This document shows positions 10,874 to 19,276 of a DNA stretch of 64,000 nucleotides, piece after piece. Origin of the DNA: a virus; IMG/VR virus record IMGVR_UViG_3300021442_000250, positions 24,031-88,030 of that record; one strand, written 5' to 3'. Position 1 is the first letter of the stretch; the number at the start of each line of letters is the position of its first letter. The notes below the pieces were generated by a model. The model was not told where the DNA came from. It saw nothing but the letters and a program-made list of their open reading frames with translations, and searched no databases. The position numbers and the translations under genes are program-made.

Positions 10874-11206
10874 ATGGGAAGATATATTTCAACAACTGGA
10901 ACTGCTGGAGTAGTAACAAAAGAAGTTTCTACTACTTACAGTGCCGCTGTTAATGATAGAATTCTTGCTGATTCTACTGGTGGAGCATTTACAATTACTC
11001 TACCATTAAGTACAGGTTTGTTAGTCAATGATACAATACAACTTATTGACGCAACATCTCAAGCAGGAACTAATAACATAACAGTTGGAAGAAATGGTGC
11101 TCTTATCCAAGGTTCAGCAGAAGATTTAACTGTCGATTTAGCAGGTGCTATCATGACATTAATCTATACTGGTGCGACTTATGGATGGATAGTAGGTGCT
11201 GTATAA
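10874..11206 (+). CDS. Small beta-rich fibre-tip-like protein, function unknown
   Basis: The 110-residue product is beta-rich and Gly/Thr-rich, with the pattern ADSTGGAFTITLPLS ... NDTIQLID ... NNITVGRNG ... MTLIYTGATYGWIVGAV. The ITLP and TLIY-x-G-W elements resemble small trimeric fibre domains of phages and pyocins, where such strands form an intertwined tip. This is family knowledge applied by pattern, not a firm match. The AAAAAAGGA run upstream supports the start. Its position between fibre genes fits a structural role. Confidence 0.6.
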   Translation: MGRYISTTGTAGVVTKEVSTTYSAAVNDRILADSTGGAFTITLPLSTGLLVNDTIQLIDATSQAGTNNITVGRNGALIQGSAEDLTVDLAGAIMTLIYTGATYGWIVGAV

Positions 11207-11269
11207 TATTTTTATTATATAACACTTAACCATTAAAATTTTGTAAGGAGTTTTTAAAAAGGTAAAGGT

Positions 11270-12250
11270 ATGCCAGCAACAAGTCTAAGAGGATTATTGG
11301 GAACTAAACAAGACACGTTTGTCGCGTTCGGTGAAGAAAATCTTGAGAAAGGCAGAATATATGTTTACACTCAAGGAGCAAACTATTCGAGATTATGGTG
11401 CGGATTTTGTTTTCACCCAGGAGTGGCAGGAACGGCTACGATAGAAGTTTGGGGAGCTGGCGGTAGTGGCGCAAAAATGTGCTGTTGCGGTTTTGGCTTA
11501 CCAGGTAATTCTGCGGCATACGCCAAAAGAACTATATCATTAGCGGCTAATGGTTATGTTTGCGGATGTACTGGTCAATCATGTGGTAATGGAGATACAT
11601 TATGTCACAGAGGTTGCTCTGAACCAACTTTCATGAATATTTCCAAAGATGGCACAGCAGGTGGATGTACTTGTATTTGTGCTCAAGGTGGAGCAGGTGG
11701 AGTTTCTTATTGTTCTACAAACGAATCATTTTATTGTTGTTATAAAGCAAACGGTTTTTGTATTACAAAAACTGAAAACGATCACTGCGGTATTGTATGT
11801 AATATGTGTGATGGAAAACATATAGCTTCGGCATATTGCGGAAATGTAATGTGTCCAGGAAGAACTTCTTGTGTATCAGCATTTGGCTGTCACCCAAGTT
11901 GTCCTTGTCAATTTACTTGGCACAATCCAACTCCAGCAGGAATGTTTAGTGAAGACGGAGCATATATTACTTACAATACAGAAAATGGTAATGGATTTTC
12001 AGAATGGTCAGGCAACGGAGGTCACCAATTAGAAGCGGCACTAGGTGCTGGAAGATTTCCAACTGGTGGAATACCTTGGTCAACTTGCTGGGGAGCAAGT
12101 AAGGCTTGTAACTGTTATGAAGCAGATCCATGTATACCACACGTTCCAGTAGGAATGGGAGGTCACGGACCAATGCCTTGTGATGGAGTAAGAGATCACG
12201 GTAACAGAGGTGGCCATGGTGGAGTTAGAATTAAATGGATAACAGCATAG
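11270..12250 (+). CDS. Cys-rich Gly-rich fibre-associated protein, paralogue A
   Basis: The 326-residue protein has 31 cysteines. Near residue 60 it has the Gly-rich motif IEVWGAGGSG, typical of Gly-rich phage tail-fibre domains, then a CCC triplet, many CxC and CxxC pairs, and a C-terminal VRDHG-x-RGG-x-G-x-VRI motif. It is the first of three tandem paralogues. No signal peptide or membrane segment is seen. Cysteine density this high suggests either disulfide cross-linking after release or metal binding. The upstream AAGGAG is a good ribosome-binding site. I recall related proteins in marine T4-like phages, without known function. Confidence 0.75.
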   Translation: MPATSLRGLLGTKQDTFVAFGEENLEKGRIYVYTQGANYSRLWCGFCFHPGVAGTATIEVWGAGGSGAKMCCCGFGLPGNSAAYAKRTISLAANGYVCGCTGQSCGNGDTLCHRGCSEPTFMNISKDGTAGGCTCICAQGGAGGVSYCSTNESFYCCYKANGFCITKTENDHCGIVCNMCDGKHIASAYCGNVMCPGRTSCVSAFGCHPSCPCQFTWHNPTPAGMFSEDGAYITYNTENGNGFSEWSGNGGHQLEAALGAGRFPTGGIPWSTCWGASKACNCYEADPCIPHVPVGMGGHGPMPCDGVRDHGNRGGHGGVRIKWITA

Positions 12251-12258
12251 GATAAATT

Positions 12259-13263
12259 ATGGCATCATTAACAACATTATTGCAAACAAAATATGATGGG
12301 ATAGCGGCTGGAGAAACTAACCTGGAAAAAGGTACAATTTATACTTTTTATCCTGCCAACGATTATACAAACTTCCAATGTCACATATGTTGGAAACCAC
12401 CTGCCAACGGTACAGCACAATTAGAAGTGTGGGGAGCGGCTGGATCAGGTGCAGAAATGTGTTGTTGCGGTGGAGGATTACCAGGTAACCCAGGCGGTTA
12501 TGCTAAAAAACAACTAGCGGCTTTTGGTGCAAGTTGGACAGATTGTTTTGTTTGTTCAGTTATTGGTTTATCATGCGGTAACTCAGATACTTTAAGTCAC
12601 AGAGGACGTTCAGAACCAACTCAAGTTTGTTGGTTTGCCAACGACGCAGATGGATGTATTTGTTCTGAAGGTGGACAAGGAGGATGTTCTATTTGTTCTA
12701 CTGGTAATGCATTGTATTGTTGTTTTGTAGCACAAAATTATTGTCATACACAAGGTGGAAGCACTTATTGTGGAATAATTTGTAATTATAGAGATGATGG
12801 TGGAAACAGTTATGACGGTGCAGATTATTGTGCATTTGCTTATGGCGGAGATGTAAACTGTTATGGTGGATTTAGTTGTCATTACTTTAGAGGATGTCAA
12901 CCAAACTGTAACTGTAGATATATTACAGTAATTAAAGTTCCACCTGGAATGGTTTCAGAGTGCGGTGGAGAAGTTCAGTACGCACAAGATGAAGATAGTG
13001 AAAAAGTTTATCACTCAGGTTCAGGCGGAATTATGGGAGTTATGGAACCACTTAATTTAATGACAAGACAACCAACTCAAGGTTCACCTTATAATGCTTG
13101 TTGGACAGGTAATGACTCTTGTGGTTGTTATGATTTCCAAGGATGTACTCACTTCTTTCCAGGAGGAATACCAGGACAAGGACCAACACCGTGCGATGGA
13201 TATAGAGATCACGCATGGAGAGGTGGAAACGGAATATTAAGGATTAAATTTATAGCTTCATAA
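12259..13263 (+). CDS. Cys-rich Gly-rich fibre-associated protein, paralogue B
   Basis: The 334-residue protein has 30 cysteines and aligns end to end with its neighbours. Shared features are N-LEKG-x-IY near residue 22, LEVWGAAGSG, the CCC triplet, LPGN, SEPT, YCC, CGCY, and the final YRDHAWRGG-x-G-x-LRI. It starts only 8 bp after paralogue A, so the two are probably co-translated from one message. It is the most divergent in the middle third, between about residues 185 and 245, where receptor contacts would be expected if it is an adhesin. Function is inferred from context only. Confidence 0.75.
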   Translation: MASLTTLLQTKYDGIAAGETNLEKGTIYTFYPANDYTNFQCHICWKPPANGTAQLEVWGAAGSGAEMCCCGGGLPGNPGGYAKKQLAAFGASWTDCFVCSVIGLSCGNSDTLSHRGRSEPTQVCWFANDADGCICSEGGQGGCSICSTGNALYCCFVAQNYCHTQGGSTYCGIICNYRDDGGNSYDGADYCAFAYGGDVNCYGGFSCHYFRGCQPNCNCRYITVIKVPPGMVSECGGEVQYAQDEDSEKVYHSGSGGIMGVMEPLNLMTRQPTQGSPYNACWTGNDSCGCYDFQGCTHFFPGGIPGQGPTPCDGYRDHAWRGGNGILRIKFIAS

Positions 13264-13278
13264 GGAGTAAATAGTATT

Positions 13279-14250
13279 ATGGCATCATTAAAATCAATAT
13301 TGACAACAAGACAACCGGCAAGTATGTCAGAAGATAACCTAGAAAAAGGTTACATTTATGCATATTCTCCGGGTACTCAGTTTGCCAATTTTTGTAATGG
13401 TGTTTGTTGGACAGCCCTTGCAGATGGAAAAGCTATTATAGAAATTTGGGGAGCTGGTGGATCTGGTTCTCGTATGTGTTGTTGCGGAGATGGATTACCA
13501 GGTAATGCAGGAGCATATTCTAAAAAAACAATTCAAGTTAATCAAGGTGATACGTTGACAGGTACTTTAGGAATGGCTTGTAATGCTCACCCACTATGTC
13601 ACGTAGGATGTAGTGATCCAACTCAAATATGTTATATAACAACTACTGCAAGTACGCATGGTTGTATGTGTGCAAGAGGTGGATATGGTGGAAAATCTAT
13701 GTGTACAACTGGTACATCTTTCTACTGTTGTTACAATGCAGAAGGTTTTTGTACTGTAAGATGTAACAATGATAATTGTGGAATGACTTGTAACTGGTGT
13801 AATGGTGCATGGGAAGCCTTAGCATATGGTGGAGATATAAATTGTTGTGGAGAAATTGGCTGTACTAGTTGGTTCGGCTGTTGCCCTCACTGTAAATGTT
13901 TCTTCCAAAGACACGCTCCTGTACCTTCAGGACTTTTTGCAGAAAATGGAGCATTAATTACGTTCCAAACAGAATCAGATGGAACACCTATGTCGCAATG
14001 GTCAGGTAACCAATTATTCCAATATTATGCGGCTCTTAATTTGGCTACTAAATCACCAAGACAAGGTAACCCAAGATCTTATTGTTGGAGATCAGACAGA
14101 TCTTGCGGTTGTTATGAATCACAAGGATGTGCTAATTTCTTACCAACAGGATCAGGTGGACTACCACCAAATGCTTGTCCAGAAGTTAGAGACCATGGAA
14201 TCCGTGGAGGACACGGAGGAGTTAGAATTAAGTTTATAGCTTCGGCATAA
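13279..14250 (+). CDS. Cys-rich Gly-rich fibre-associated protein, paralogue C
   Basis: The 323-residue protein has 31 cysteines and the same architecture as the two preceding genes: IEIWGAGGSG, MCCCG, LPGN, YCCY, CGCYE, and C-terminal VRDHGIRGGHGGVRIKF. It is closer to paralogue A than to B in its C-terminal region. An AAGGAG ribosome-binding site lies in the 15-bp gap from paralogue B. The three genes look like successive tandem duplications that then diverged. It is likely a virion surface protein; the cysteine chemistry is unknown. Confidence 0.75.
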   Translation: MASLKSILTTRQPASMSEDNLEKGYIYAYSPGTQFANFCNGVCWTALADGKAIIEIWGAGGSGSRMCCCGDGLPGNAGAYSKKTIQVNQGDTLTGTLGMACNAHPLCHVGCSDPTQICYITTTASTHGCMCARGGYGGKSMCTTGTSFYCCYNAEGFCTVRCNNDNCGMTCNWCNGAWEALAYGGDINCCGEIGCTSWFGCCPHCKCFFQRHAPVPSGLFAENGALITFQTESDGTPMSQWSGNQLFQYYAALNLATKSPRQGNPRSYCWRSDRSCGCYESQGCANFLPTGSGGLPPNACPEVRDHGIRGGHGGVRIKFIASA

Positions 14251-14265
14251 TAATTGCAGGAGTAG

Positions 14266-14273
14266 GATAAATA
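14266..14273 (+). promoter_or_regulatory. T4-type late promoter (GATAAATA)
   Basis: GATAAATA lies 23 bp before the ATG at 14297. The predicted leader includes AAAGGA as a ribosome-binding site. Confidence 0.5.
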
Positions 14274-14296
14274 GTTAAAACAAAGGAACAAAGATT

Positions 14297-14950
14297 ATGA
14301 TAACAACAGCGTTTAACATAGCATTACCAAATAAACCATACGTGGACAACTTTTCAGATAATACTGTTCATGGTTCAAATTATGTTGGTTTTAAATTTAT
14401 TAAAGTAATAGTAGATGCTAATGGCTGGGTAGTAAATGCAGTTTCAGAAGCTGATACTATGGATGAAATAAACGCTCAAGCTAGTCCAGTTCCAGCAGGT
14501 TGCAGTGCAGTTGTAGTAGACGGTTCAGCAAATCCTTTTGAAGCGGCTTTTATTACAGGAAGATATACAACTGGTGCAGTTGCGGCTTATGAAGAATCAT
14601 TAGGAACAAATGATGCTAACGGTGACCCAGAAGTTTGGACATATACTTGGGGAGAAGATGGCGTTTTAAACCAAATTTATTTACATGGTACATTGAAATA
14701 CGTAGACGGGGCTTTCGTTGCGCCACAAATGAGAACACACGCACTAACTAGACAAATGTTCTTAGATTCATTAGCACCTATGTCACAAGGTTTAACAGAC
14801 GCTCTTACGGCAGATGATGCAAATACTGTTTATACAGCGGCTGAAAGACAAGCAATTGTTGATCATAAAACATACGTAGACAATATTTCTACAAAATATG
14901 CGGCAGTTGACCATTGGAAGATTCCATTCTTACCAATGCCTAAAATATAA
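14297..14950 (+). CDS. Fibre-module protein of unknown function
   Basis: The 217-residue soluble protein has an N-terminal beta-rich part (VGFKFIKVIVDANGWVVNAV) and a more helical C-terminal third (ERQAIVDHKTYVDNISTKYAAVDHWKIPFLPMPK). The end resembles a chaperone or attachment tail found in some marine phage fibre accessory proteins, but I do not recognise a named family. It is set between the Cys-rich fibre proteins and the GT9/carbamoyltransferase trio and has its own late-promoter-like element, so virion or fibre-assembly roles are both possible. Confidence 0.6.
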   Translation: MITTAFNIALPNKPYVDNFSDNTVHGSNYVGFKFIKVIVDANGWVVNAVSEADTMDEINAQASPVPAGCSAVVVDGSANPFEAAFITGRYTTGAVAAYEESLGTNDANGDPEVWTYTWGEDGVLNQIYLHGTLKYVDGAFVAPQMRTHALTRQMFLDSLAPMSQGLTDALTADDANTVYTAAERQAIVDHKTYVDNISTKYAAVDHWKIPFLPMPKI

Positions 14951-14992
14951 TAAACTAATACTTTTCAAATTATAACTCAAGAATTTTAGGTT

Positions 14993-15022
14993 ACACTATT
15001 GGTACCTAATAAGTAATAGTGT
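14993..15022 (+). other. Stem-loop upstream of the first GT9 gene
   Basis: ACACTATT (14993-15000) and AATAGTGT (15015-15022) form a perfect 8-bp inverted repeat around a 14-base loop, ending 10 bases before the ATG at 15033. There is no T-tract, so it is not a classical terminator. It could limit translation or mark a transcript boundary. Confidence 0.4.
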
Positions 15023-15032
15023 TAATCTAACT

Positions 15033-16010
15033 ATGACTGAAAATAATCCTATAACAAGACCAAAAGCATTTTTTTTAAATGGGGGAATGGGTAGAATTAT
15101 CTGTGCTATTCCGGCCCTTGAAAAATACTATGAAGAATCTATCGACAAAGATTTTATAATAGTAGTAGAAGGTATTCAAAATATTTTAGATGGTCATCCT
15201 ACATTAGATTCTAAAACATTTGACTATGGTCATAAAAATTTATTCCACACTAAACTTGTAAAAATGGATGTGGTAAGTTTAGAACCATATAGAATATGGG
15301 AATATTATAATCAAAAATGTAATATAACTCAAGCGTTTGATATTTTAATTAATAATAAAGGTGTTAGAGAATTACCTAAACCTACAATTAATTTAAGTCA
15401 AGAAGAATTACTTGCAGGAAAAAAAGCAGTTAAAGATATTAAAGATAAACTTAAAAAAGAAAAAGTAATTGTTTTACAACCTTTTGGACGAGGGATTCAA
15501 CAAATAGACAATAGTTTTGTAGATAAAACTTGTCGAAGTATGGAATTTAAAAATATAAAAAACTTAATAAGAAAATTACAAGCAGAAGATTATGCAATTA
15601 TATTAATGGCAGAATTTGGAATTGATTTAAAAGGTGAAAAATATCCAGATGAAATAGCAATGCCTGAAGGAATTGACTTAAGAAAATGGTTAGCAATTAT
15701 AAAAAATAGTGATCATTTTTTAGGTTGTGATAGTGTAGGTCAACATTTAGCCTATATAGGTGAAACAGATGCAACAGTAGTAACTGGTGCAACGTTCCCA
15801 GTTAATACATCATATCCTAAAACAAAAGGAATTAATATTATAGATATGGGACAAATAGATAGAGAATATGATCCAATAAGAATAACAAACGATGAACAAG
15901 TTAGTAGACATAATGAAAAATTAATGTGGATGACAGATGAAGTAGAAAATTATATTATAAATGTTGTATTAGGAAAACAAAAAATTGACGAGGAAGATAA
16001 AGATGAGTAA
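15033..16010 (+). CDS. GT9-like (heptosyltransferase-type) glycosyltransferase
   Basis: The 325-residue protein has the GT-B layout of family 9: an N-terminal FLNGGMGRIICAIPALEKY segment (family 9 has a G-G-x-G-D-x-l-x-t-P-a-l motif here) and a C-terminal DHFLGCDSVGQHLAYIG motif, matching the D-S-x2-x-H-x-A nucleotide-sugar site of heptosyltransferases. No signal peptide is present. It overlaps the carbamoyltransferase gene by 8 bases and is a clear paralogue of the gene at 17801. The sugar donor is not visible; ADP-heptose is plausible because an HldE/HldD-type cassette is encoded at 28854-32315. No Shine-Dalgarno is evident. Confidence 0.75.
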   Translation: MTENNPITRPKAFFLNGGMGRIICAIPALEKYYEESIDKDFIIVVEGIQNILDGHPTLDSKTFDYGHKNLFHTKLVKMDVVSLEPYRIWEYYNQKCNITQAFDILINNKGVRELPKPTINLSQEELLAGKKAVKDIKDKLKKEKVIVLQPFGRGIQQIDNSFVDKTCRSMEFKNIKNLIRKLQAEDYAIILMAEFGIDLKGEKYPDEIAMPEGIDLRKWLAIIKNSDHFLGCDSVGQHLAYIGETDATVVTGATFPVNTSYPKTKGINIIDMGQIDREYDPIRITNDEQVSRHNEKLMWMTDEVENYIINVVLGKQKIDEEDKDE

Positions 16011-17814
16011 ATCAGGTTATATTGCGGCAATAGCCAGAGGACATAATGCAGGTATATGTCTATTAAAAGATGGAGAAATTGTTTTTGCAATAGAAGAAGA
16101 AAGATTATCTAGACACAAATACGATGGTGGTCCATATCGTTCAATGATGGAAATATTAAAATATACGGACAAAATAGATTATCTAGTTGTAGCTCATACA
16201 CAACCATTAGATGATCCTACTACTGGTAAAGTTGATTATACTCATGATGATGTATACACAGGGTTAGCAAGAAAATTAGGTTTAATAGATAGAAAAGCAG
16301 ATTTACAACAACACCCACAAGTAATTGACCTAAGTCATATCCATCATAAGTTACACGCCGGTTGTGCTTTTTATAGATCAGGATTTGATAAAGCCTGTTC
16401 AGTTATTGTTGATGGAGCAGGAACTTTTATGCCTGTTAATAATCAACTTACAGGAGATTTATGGATGTTTGAAATTGAATCTATTTTTGATTGCTCATAT
16501 CCTAATAATATAACAACTGTATGGAAACATTACGGTACTGGTTCTGCATCTCCAGGAGCATTTATAAAAAAACATCCTTCAGATAAAATGGGAGAACCAG
16601 GTAAAACTCATGAATGTTTATTTTCAGATGTAGCAGGAATTGTTAAAGTTTATGAAGCAATTACTCAATACTGTGGATTCTCTGCCATTGAAGCAGGAAA
16701 AACAATGGGATTATTTCCTTATGGAAAAGCTAATGATAGAATTCCTCCATTATTTCATGATGAAGTAAAATATATGTCTTTGTCTAATAGACATTTAATA
16801 ATTCCTACATATCCTAATGCGGCAATAGTAAATGAAGGCATTTATGATTACTTAGATGATACACCTGCAGATTGTCCTGATGTTACTAAACTAGATAATA
16901 GAAGAGATTTAGCATATTCTTGTCAAACAGAAACTCAAGCAGAAGTTTTAAAATTAATTTATAAAGCTGTAGAAATGACAGGTCAAAAAAATGTTGTATT
17001 ATCTGGTGGATATGGATTAAATTGTGTAGCAAATTATTGGTATCTTGAGTCTTTAAGAAAAGATGGAATTAATTTATTTGTTGAACCAGTATCAAATGAC
17101 GCCGGAACAGCCATTGGAGCGGCTCTTTTATTTTATTATGGTATAACAGAAGATATGACAAAAAGACCACTTACTACATTATGTCAAGGTCTAGAAAGAA
17201 AATATACATTAGAAGAAATAGAAAAATTAGCAAATAAATCAGGCATTGAATTAATGGACGCAAATGATAAAGATGTAGTTAAATTAATGATAGAAAAAAA
17301 TATTATTTCTATGTTTCAAGGAAAATCAGAAAGTGGTCCAAGGGCATTAGGTAACAGAAGTATTTTATTTGATCCTACATTTAAAGATGGTAAAGATTTT
17401 GTTAATATAGTTAAACGTAGAGAATATTTTAGACCTTTTGCAGGATCTATATTACATGAACACGTACACGAATGGTTTGATTTAAGAGGAATGGAAGAAA
17501 GTCCTTATATGATGTATGCTGTAAATTGTCAAGAAGGAATAGCAGAAAAAATTCCTAGTATTATACACGTAGATGGTACTTGTAGAATACAAACAGTTAA
17601 AGAAGAACAAAATCCATTGTATTATAAATTAATTAAAGAGTTTTATAATCAAACAAAAATACCAATTGTGTTTAATACGTCATTTAATTTGGCTGGAGAA
17701 CCACTTGTAGAAACATTAGAAGACGCTATATGGACTCTTGAAGAATCTCTTTTAGAATATTTGTATCTTCCAGAATATGGAAAAATGTTAAAGGTGAAAA
17801 ATGTCAAGAAATAG
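16003..17814 (+). CDS. NodU/CmcH-type carbamoyltransferase
   Basis: The 603-residue protein matches the NodU/TobZ family, which transfers a carbamoyl group from carbamoyl phosphate via carbamoyl-AMP to a hydroxyl, usually on a sugar. Visible motifs are GHNAGICLLKDGEIVFAIEEER near the start, the metal-binding-type SHIHHKLHAGCAFYRS segment, FQGKSESGPRALGNRSI, REYFRPFAGSI and FNTSFNLAGEPLV. I chose ATG 16003, preceded by GAGGAAG, over an upstream in-frame TTG at 15985. It lies between two GT9 paralogues and overlaps both, so glycan carbamoylation is the favoured role. Some phage carbamoyltransferases are reported to act on hydroxymethylcytosine, so DNA modification is an alternative. Confidence 0.88.
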   Translation: MSKSGYIAAIARGHNAGICLLKDGEIVFAIEEERLSRHKYDGGPYRSMMEILKYTDKIDYLVVAHTQPLDDPTTGKVDYTHDDVYTGLARKLGLIDRKADLQQHPQVIDLSHIHHKLHAGCAFYRSGFDKACSVIVDGAGTFMPVNNQLTGDLWMFEIESIFDCSYPNNITTVWKHYGTGSASPGAFIKKHPSDKMGEPGKTHECLFSDVAGIVKVYEAITQYCGFSAIEAGKTMGLFPYGKANDRIPPLFHDEVKYMSLSNRHLIIPTYPNAAIVNEGIYDYLDDTPADCPDVTKLDNRRDLAYSCQTETQAEVLKLIYKAVEMTGQKNVVLSGGYGLNCVANYWYLESLRKDGINLFVEPVSNDAGTAIGAALLFYYGITEDMTKRPLTTLCQGLERKYTLEEIEKLANKSGIELMDANDKDVVKLMIEKNIISMFQGKSESGPRALGNRSILFDPTFKDGKDFVNIVKRREYFRPFAGSILHEHVHEWFDLRGMEESPYMMYAVNCQEGIAEKIPSIIHVDGTCRIQTVKEEQNPLYYKLIKEFYNQTKIPIVFNTSFNLAGEPLVETLEDAIWTLEESLLEYLYLPEYGKMLKVKNVKK

Positions 17815-18748
17815 TGCTATCTTTTTAAATGGTGGAGCAGGAAGAATGATTAGTTCTATACCTGCATTAGAAAATTTTGCAAAAGAAAATCCCAATGATG
17901 ATTTTGTAATAATTTGTGAAGGCGGTACGGATGTTTTAAAAGGTCATCCAACATTATATTATAAAACATATGACAATTGGCATAAAGGACTTTTTAAAGA
18001 ATTAATAAAAGATAGAAATTGTATTAATCCTGAGCCATATAGAGTATGGGAATACTACACTCAAAAGTGTAGTCTTGCTCAAGCATATGATATTGCAATT
18101 AATAATAAAGGTATAAGAGAATTAAAAAAACCTACAATAAAATTAAGCAAAGATGAATTATTATATGCTCGAAAAATGTTATCAGAAGTAAAAGAAAAAT
18201 GCAAAAAAGACAAATTAATTGTTATTCAACCCTTTGGAAGAGGTGTTAGAAAAGAAGATAAAGACATAGTTGACATTACAGGTAGAAGTATGGAAACTAA
18301 AAATCTTTATAATATAGTAAGAAAGTTATCTAAAAAATATGCTGTAATGATTATGACTGAAACACCATTAGAATTTAATAAGCATATGTCAGCACCAGTG
18401 GCTACGCCACAAAATGTACATATAAGAATATGGATGGGTGTAATTAAACAATGTGATCACTTTTTAGGTTGTGATAGTGTAGGGCAACATATGGCTTATG
18501 TTTTCGACACAACTACAACATCAGTAATAGGATCTACATTTCCTATTAATGTATCATTCCCAAACAATGAAAAATTCAATATTATTGATTTAGGTAAAGA
18601 AGATCGTGTTTATAGTCCTATAAGAGTTACCGTAGATGAGTTCTCAGACCGTATAAATGAGGGTATTATGGAGATGGATGACCAACAAGAGCAACAAGTT
18701 ATTGCATCAGTCAATAGAATGATAAAACACGGTAAAAATACCCAATAA
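17801..18748 (+). CDS. GT9-like glycosyltransferase, paralogue of the 15033 gene
   Basis: The 315-residue protein is clearly homologous to the 15033 product: FLNGGAGRMISSIPALENF, EPYRVWEYYTQKC, IQPFGRG, RSMETKN and DHFLGCDSVGQHMAY. It starts inside the end of the carbamoyltransferase gene (14-bp overlap), so the three genes are translationally coupled. Residues 186-205 (TETPLE ... PVATPQN) are encoded by a 61-bp block also found inside an unrelated glycosyltransferase gene at 56590. The paralogue has a collinear segment of nearly the same length there, so the block may be native to this gene. Acceptor and donor sugars are unknown. Confidence 0.75.
   Translation: MSRNSAIFLNGGAGRMISSIPALENFAKENPNDDFVIICEGGTDVLKGHPTLYYKTYDNWHKGLFKELIKDRNCINPEPYRVWEYYTQKCSLAQAYDIAINNKGIRELKKPTIKLSKDELLYARKMLSEVKEKCKKDKLIVIQPFGRGVRKEDKDIVDITGRSMETKNLYNIVRKLSKKYAVMIMTETPLEFNKHMSAPVATPQNVHIRIWMGVIKQCDHFLGCDSVGQHMAYVFDTTTTSVIGSTFPINVSFPNNEKFNIIDLGKEDRVYSPIRVTVDEFSDRINEGIMEMDDQQEQQVIASVNRMIKHGKNTQ
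18356..18416 (+). repeat. 61-bp dispersed in-frame repeat, copy 1
   Basis: This block matches 56590-56650 at 57 of 61 bases, with the last 28 bases identical. It contains the perfect inverted repeat GTGGC-TAC-GCCAC (18398-18410). Both copies begin in the same codon phase and encode a near-identical 20-residue segment. The four differences are two synonymous changes plus Phe/Tyr and Met/Ile. Confidence 0.9.
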
Positions 18749-18814
18749 GCCCAATATCTACAGAAACTCTATCCTAATAAAATTGGTAAATACACTTAAA
18801 GAAGGAATCTTTAT

Positions 18815-19237
18815 ATGTTTGATGTATCAAAACTCTTTGGAAAAGGCGATAAAAATACGCTATTAATGAAAAATGGATTAAATTTTTCATACAATGGCCC
18901 ATCTGCCACTGTAGAAGAAGGATTAGTTTTAGACAGATTTCACCTTGCAACTTTTTGTTCTGCAGAATATACAATATCTATAGACTATGATACTAATAAT
19001 AAAGAAATTATTAGAGCATTAGTAGTAGGTGCTCCATTAAATAGTTCTGTTACAATTTACGGTAGATCAAATTTGGGAAATAATTTAGTAAAATTAACTA
19101 GTACAGTTACTGATTCTTTTGTAGAATTAAAACTAGATCCAGAAAATAAAACAGCAACAACAAAATATAACGGTTCAAAAGCTATCTTTAAGGCAACATA
19201 TTTTCAAACAATGAATGCTTTATTAGGTGGTGTATAA
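18815..19237 (+). CDS. Virion-like protein of unknown function
   Basis: The 140-residue protein is predicted to be beta-rich: RFHLATFCSAEYTISIDYDTNN ... IIRALVVGAPLNSSVTIYGRSNLGNNLVKLTSTV. I recall this type of protein in T4-like cyanophage structural gene clusters, but no function is known to me. It has a good AAGAAGGA ribosome-binding site. It follows the glycosyltransferase trio and precedes two fibre genes, which suggests a structural or fibre-accessory role. Confidence 0.6.
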   Translation: MFDVSKLFGKGDKNTLLMKNGLNFSYNGPSATVEEGLVLDRFHLATFCSAEYTISIDYDTNNKEIIRALVVGAPLNSSVTIYGRSNLGNNLVKLTSTVTDSFVELKLDPENKTATTKYNGSKAIFKATYFQTMNALLGGV

Positions 19238-19253
19238 TATGAAATTAAATTTT

Positions 19254-19261
19254 GATAAATA
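19254..19261 (+). promoter_or_regulatory. T4-type late promoter (GATAAATA)
   Basis: GATAAATA ends 15 bp before the ATG at 19277, giving a predicted leader of about 10 bases with no clear Shine-Dalgarno sequence. Confidence 0.5.
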
Positions 19262-19276
19262 TAGAGTATAGATAAA

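Noticed and set aside
15985-16002. TTG at 15985 as the carbamoyltransferase start
   Set aside because: ATG 16003 has GAGGAAG at proper spacing and gives the family's usual N-terminus. The same reasoning rejects TTG starts at 46122, 61649, 62506, 29246 (-) and 30075 (-).
19239-19271. A 10-codon ORF before the pseudo-esterase fibre gene
   Set aside because: Too short, overlaps the GATAAATA promoter motif, and nothing suggests translation.
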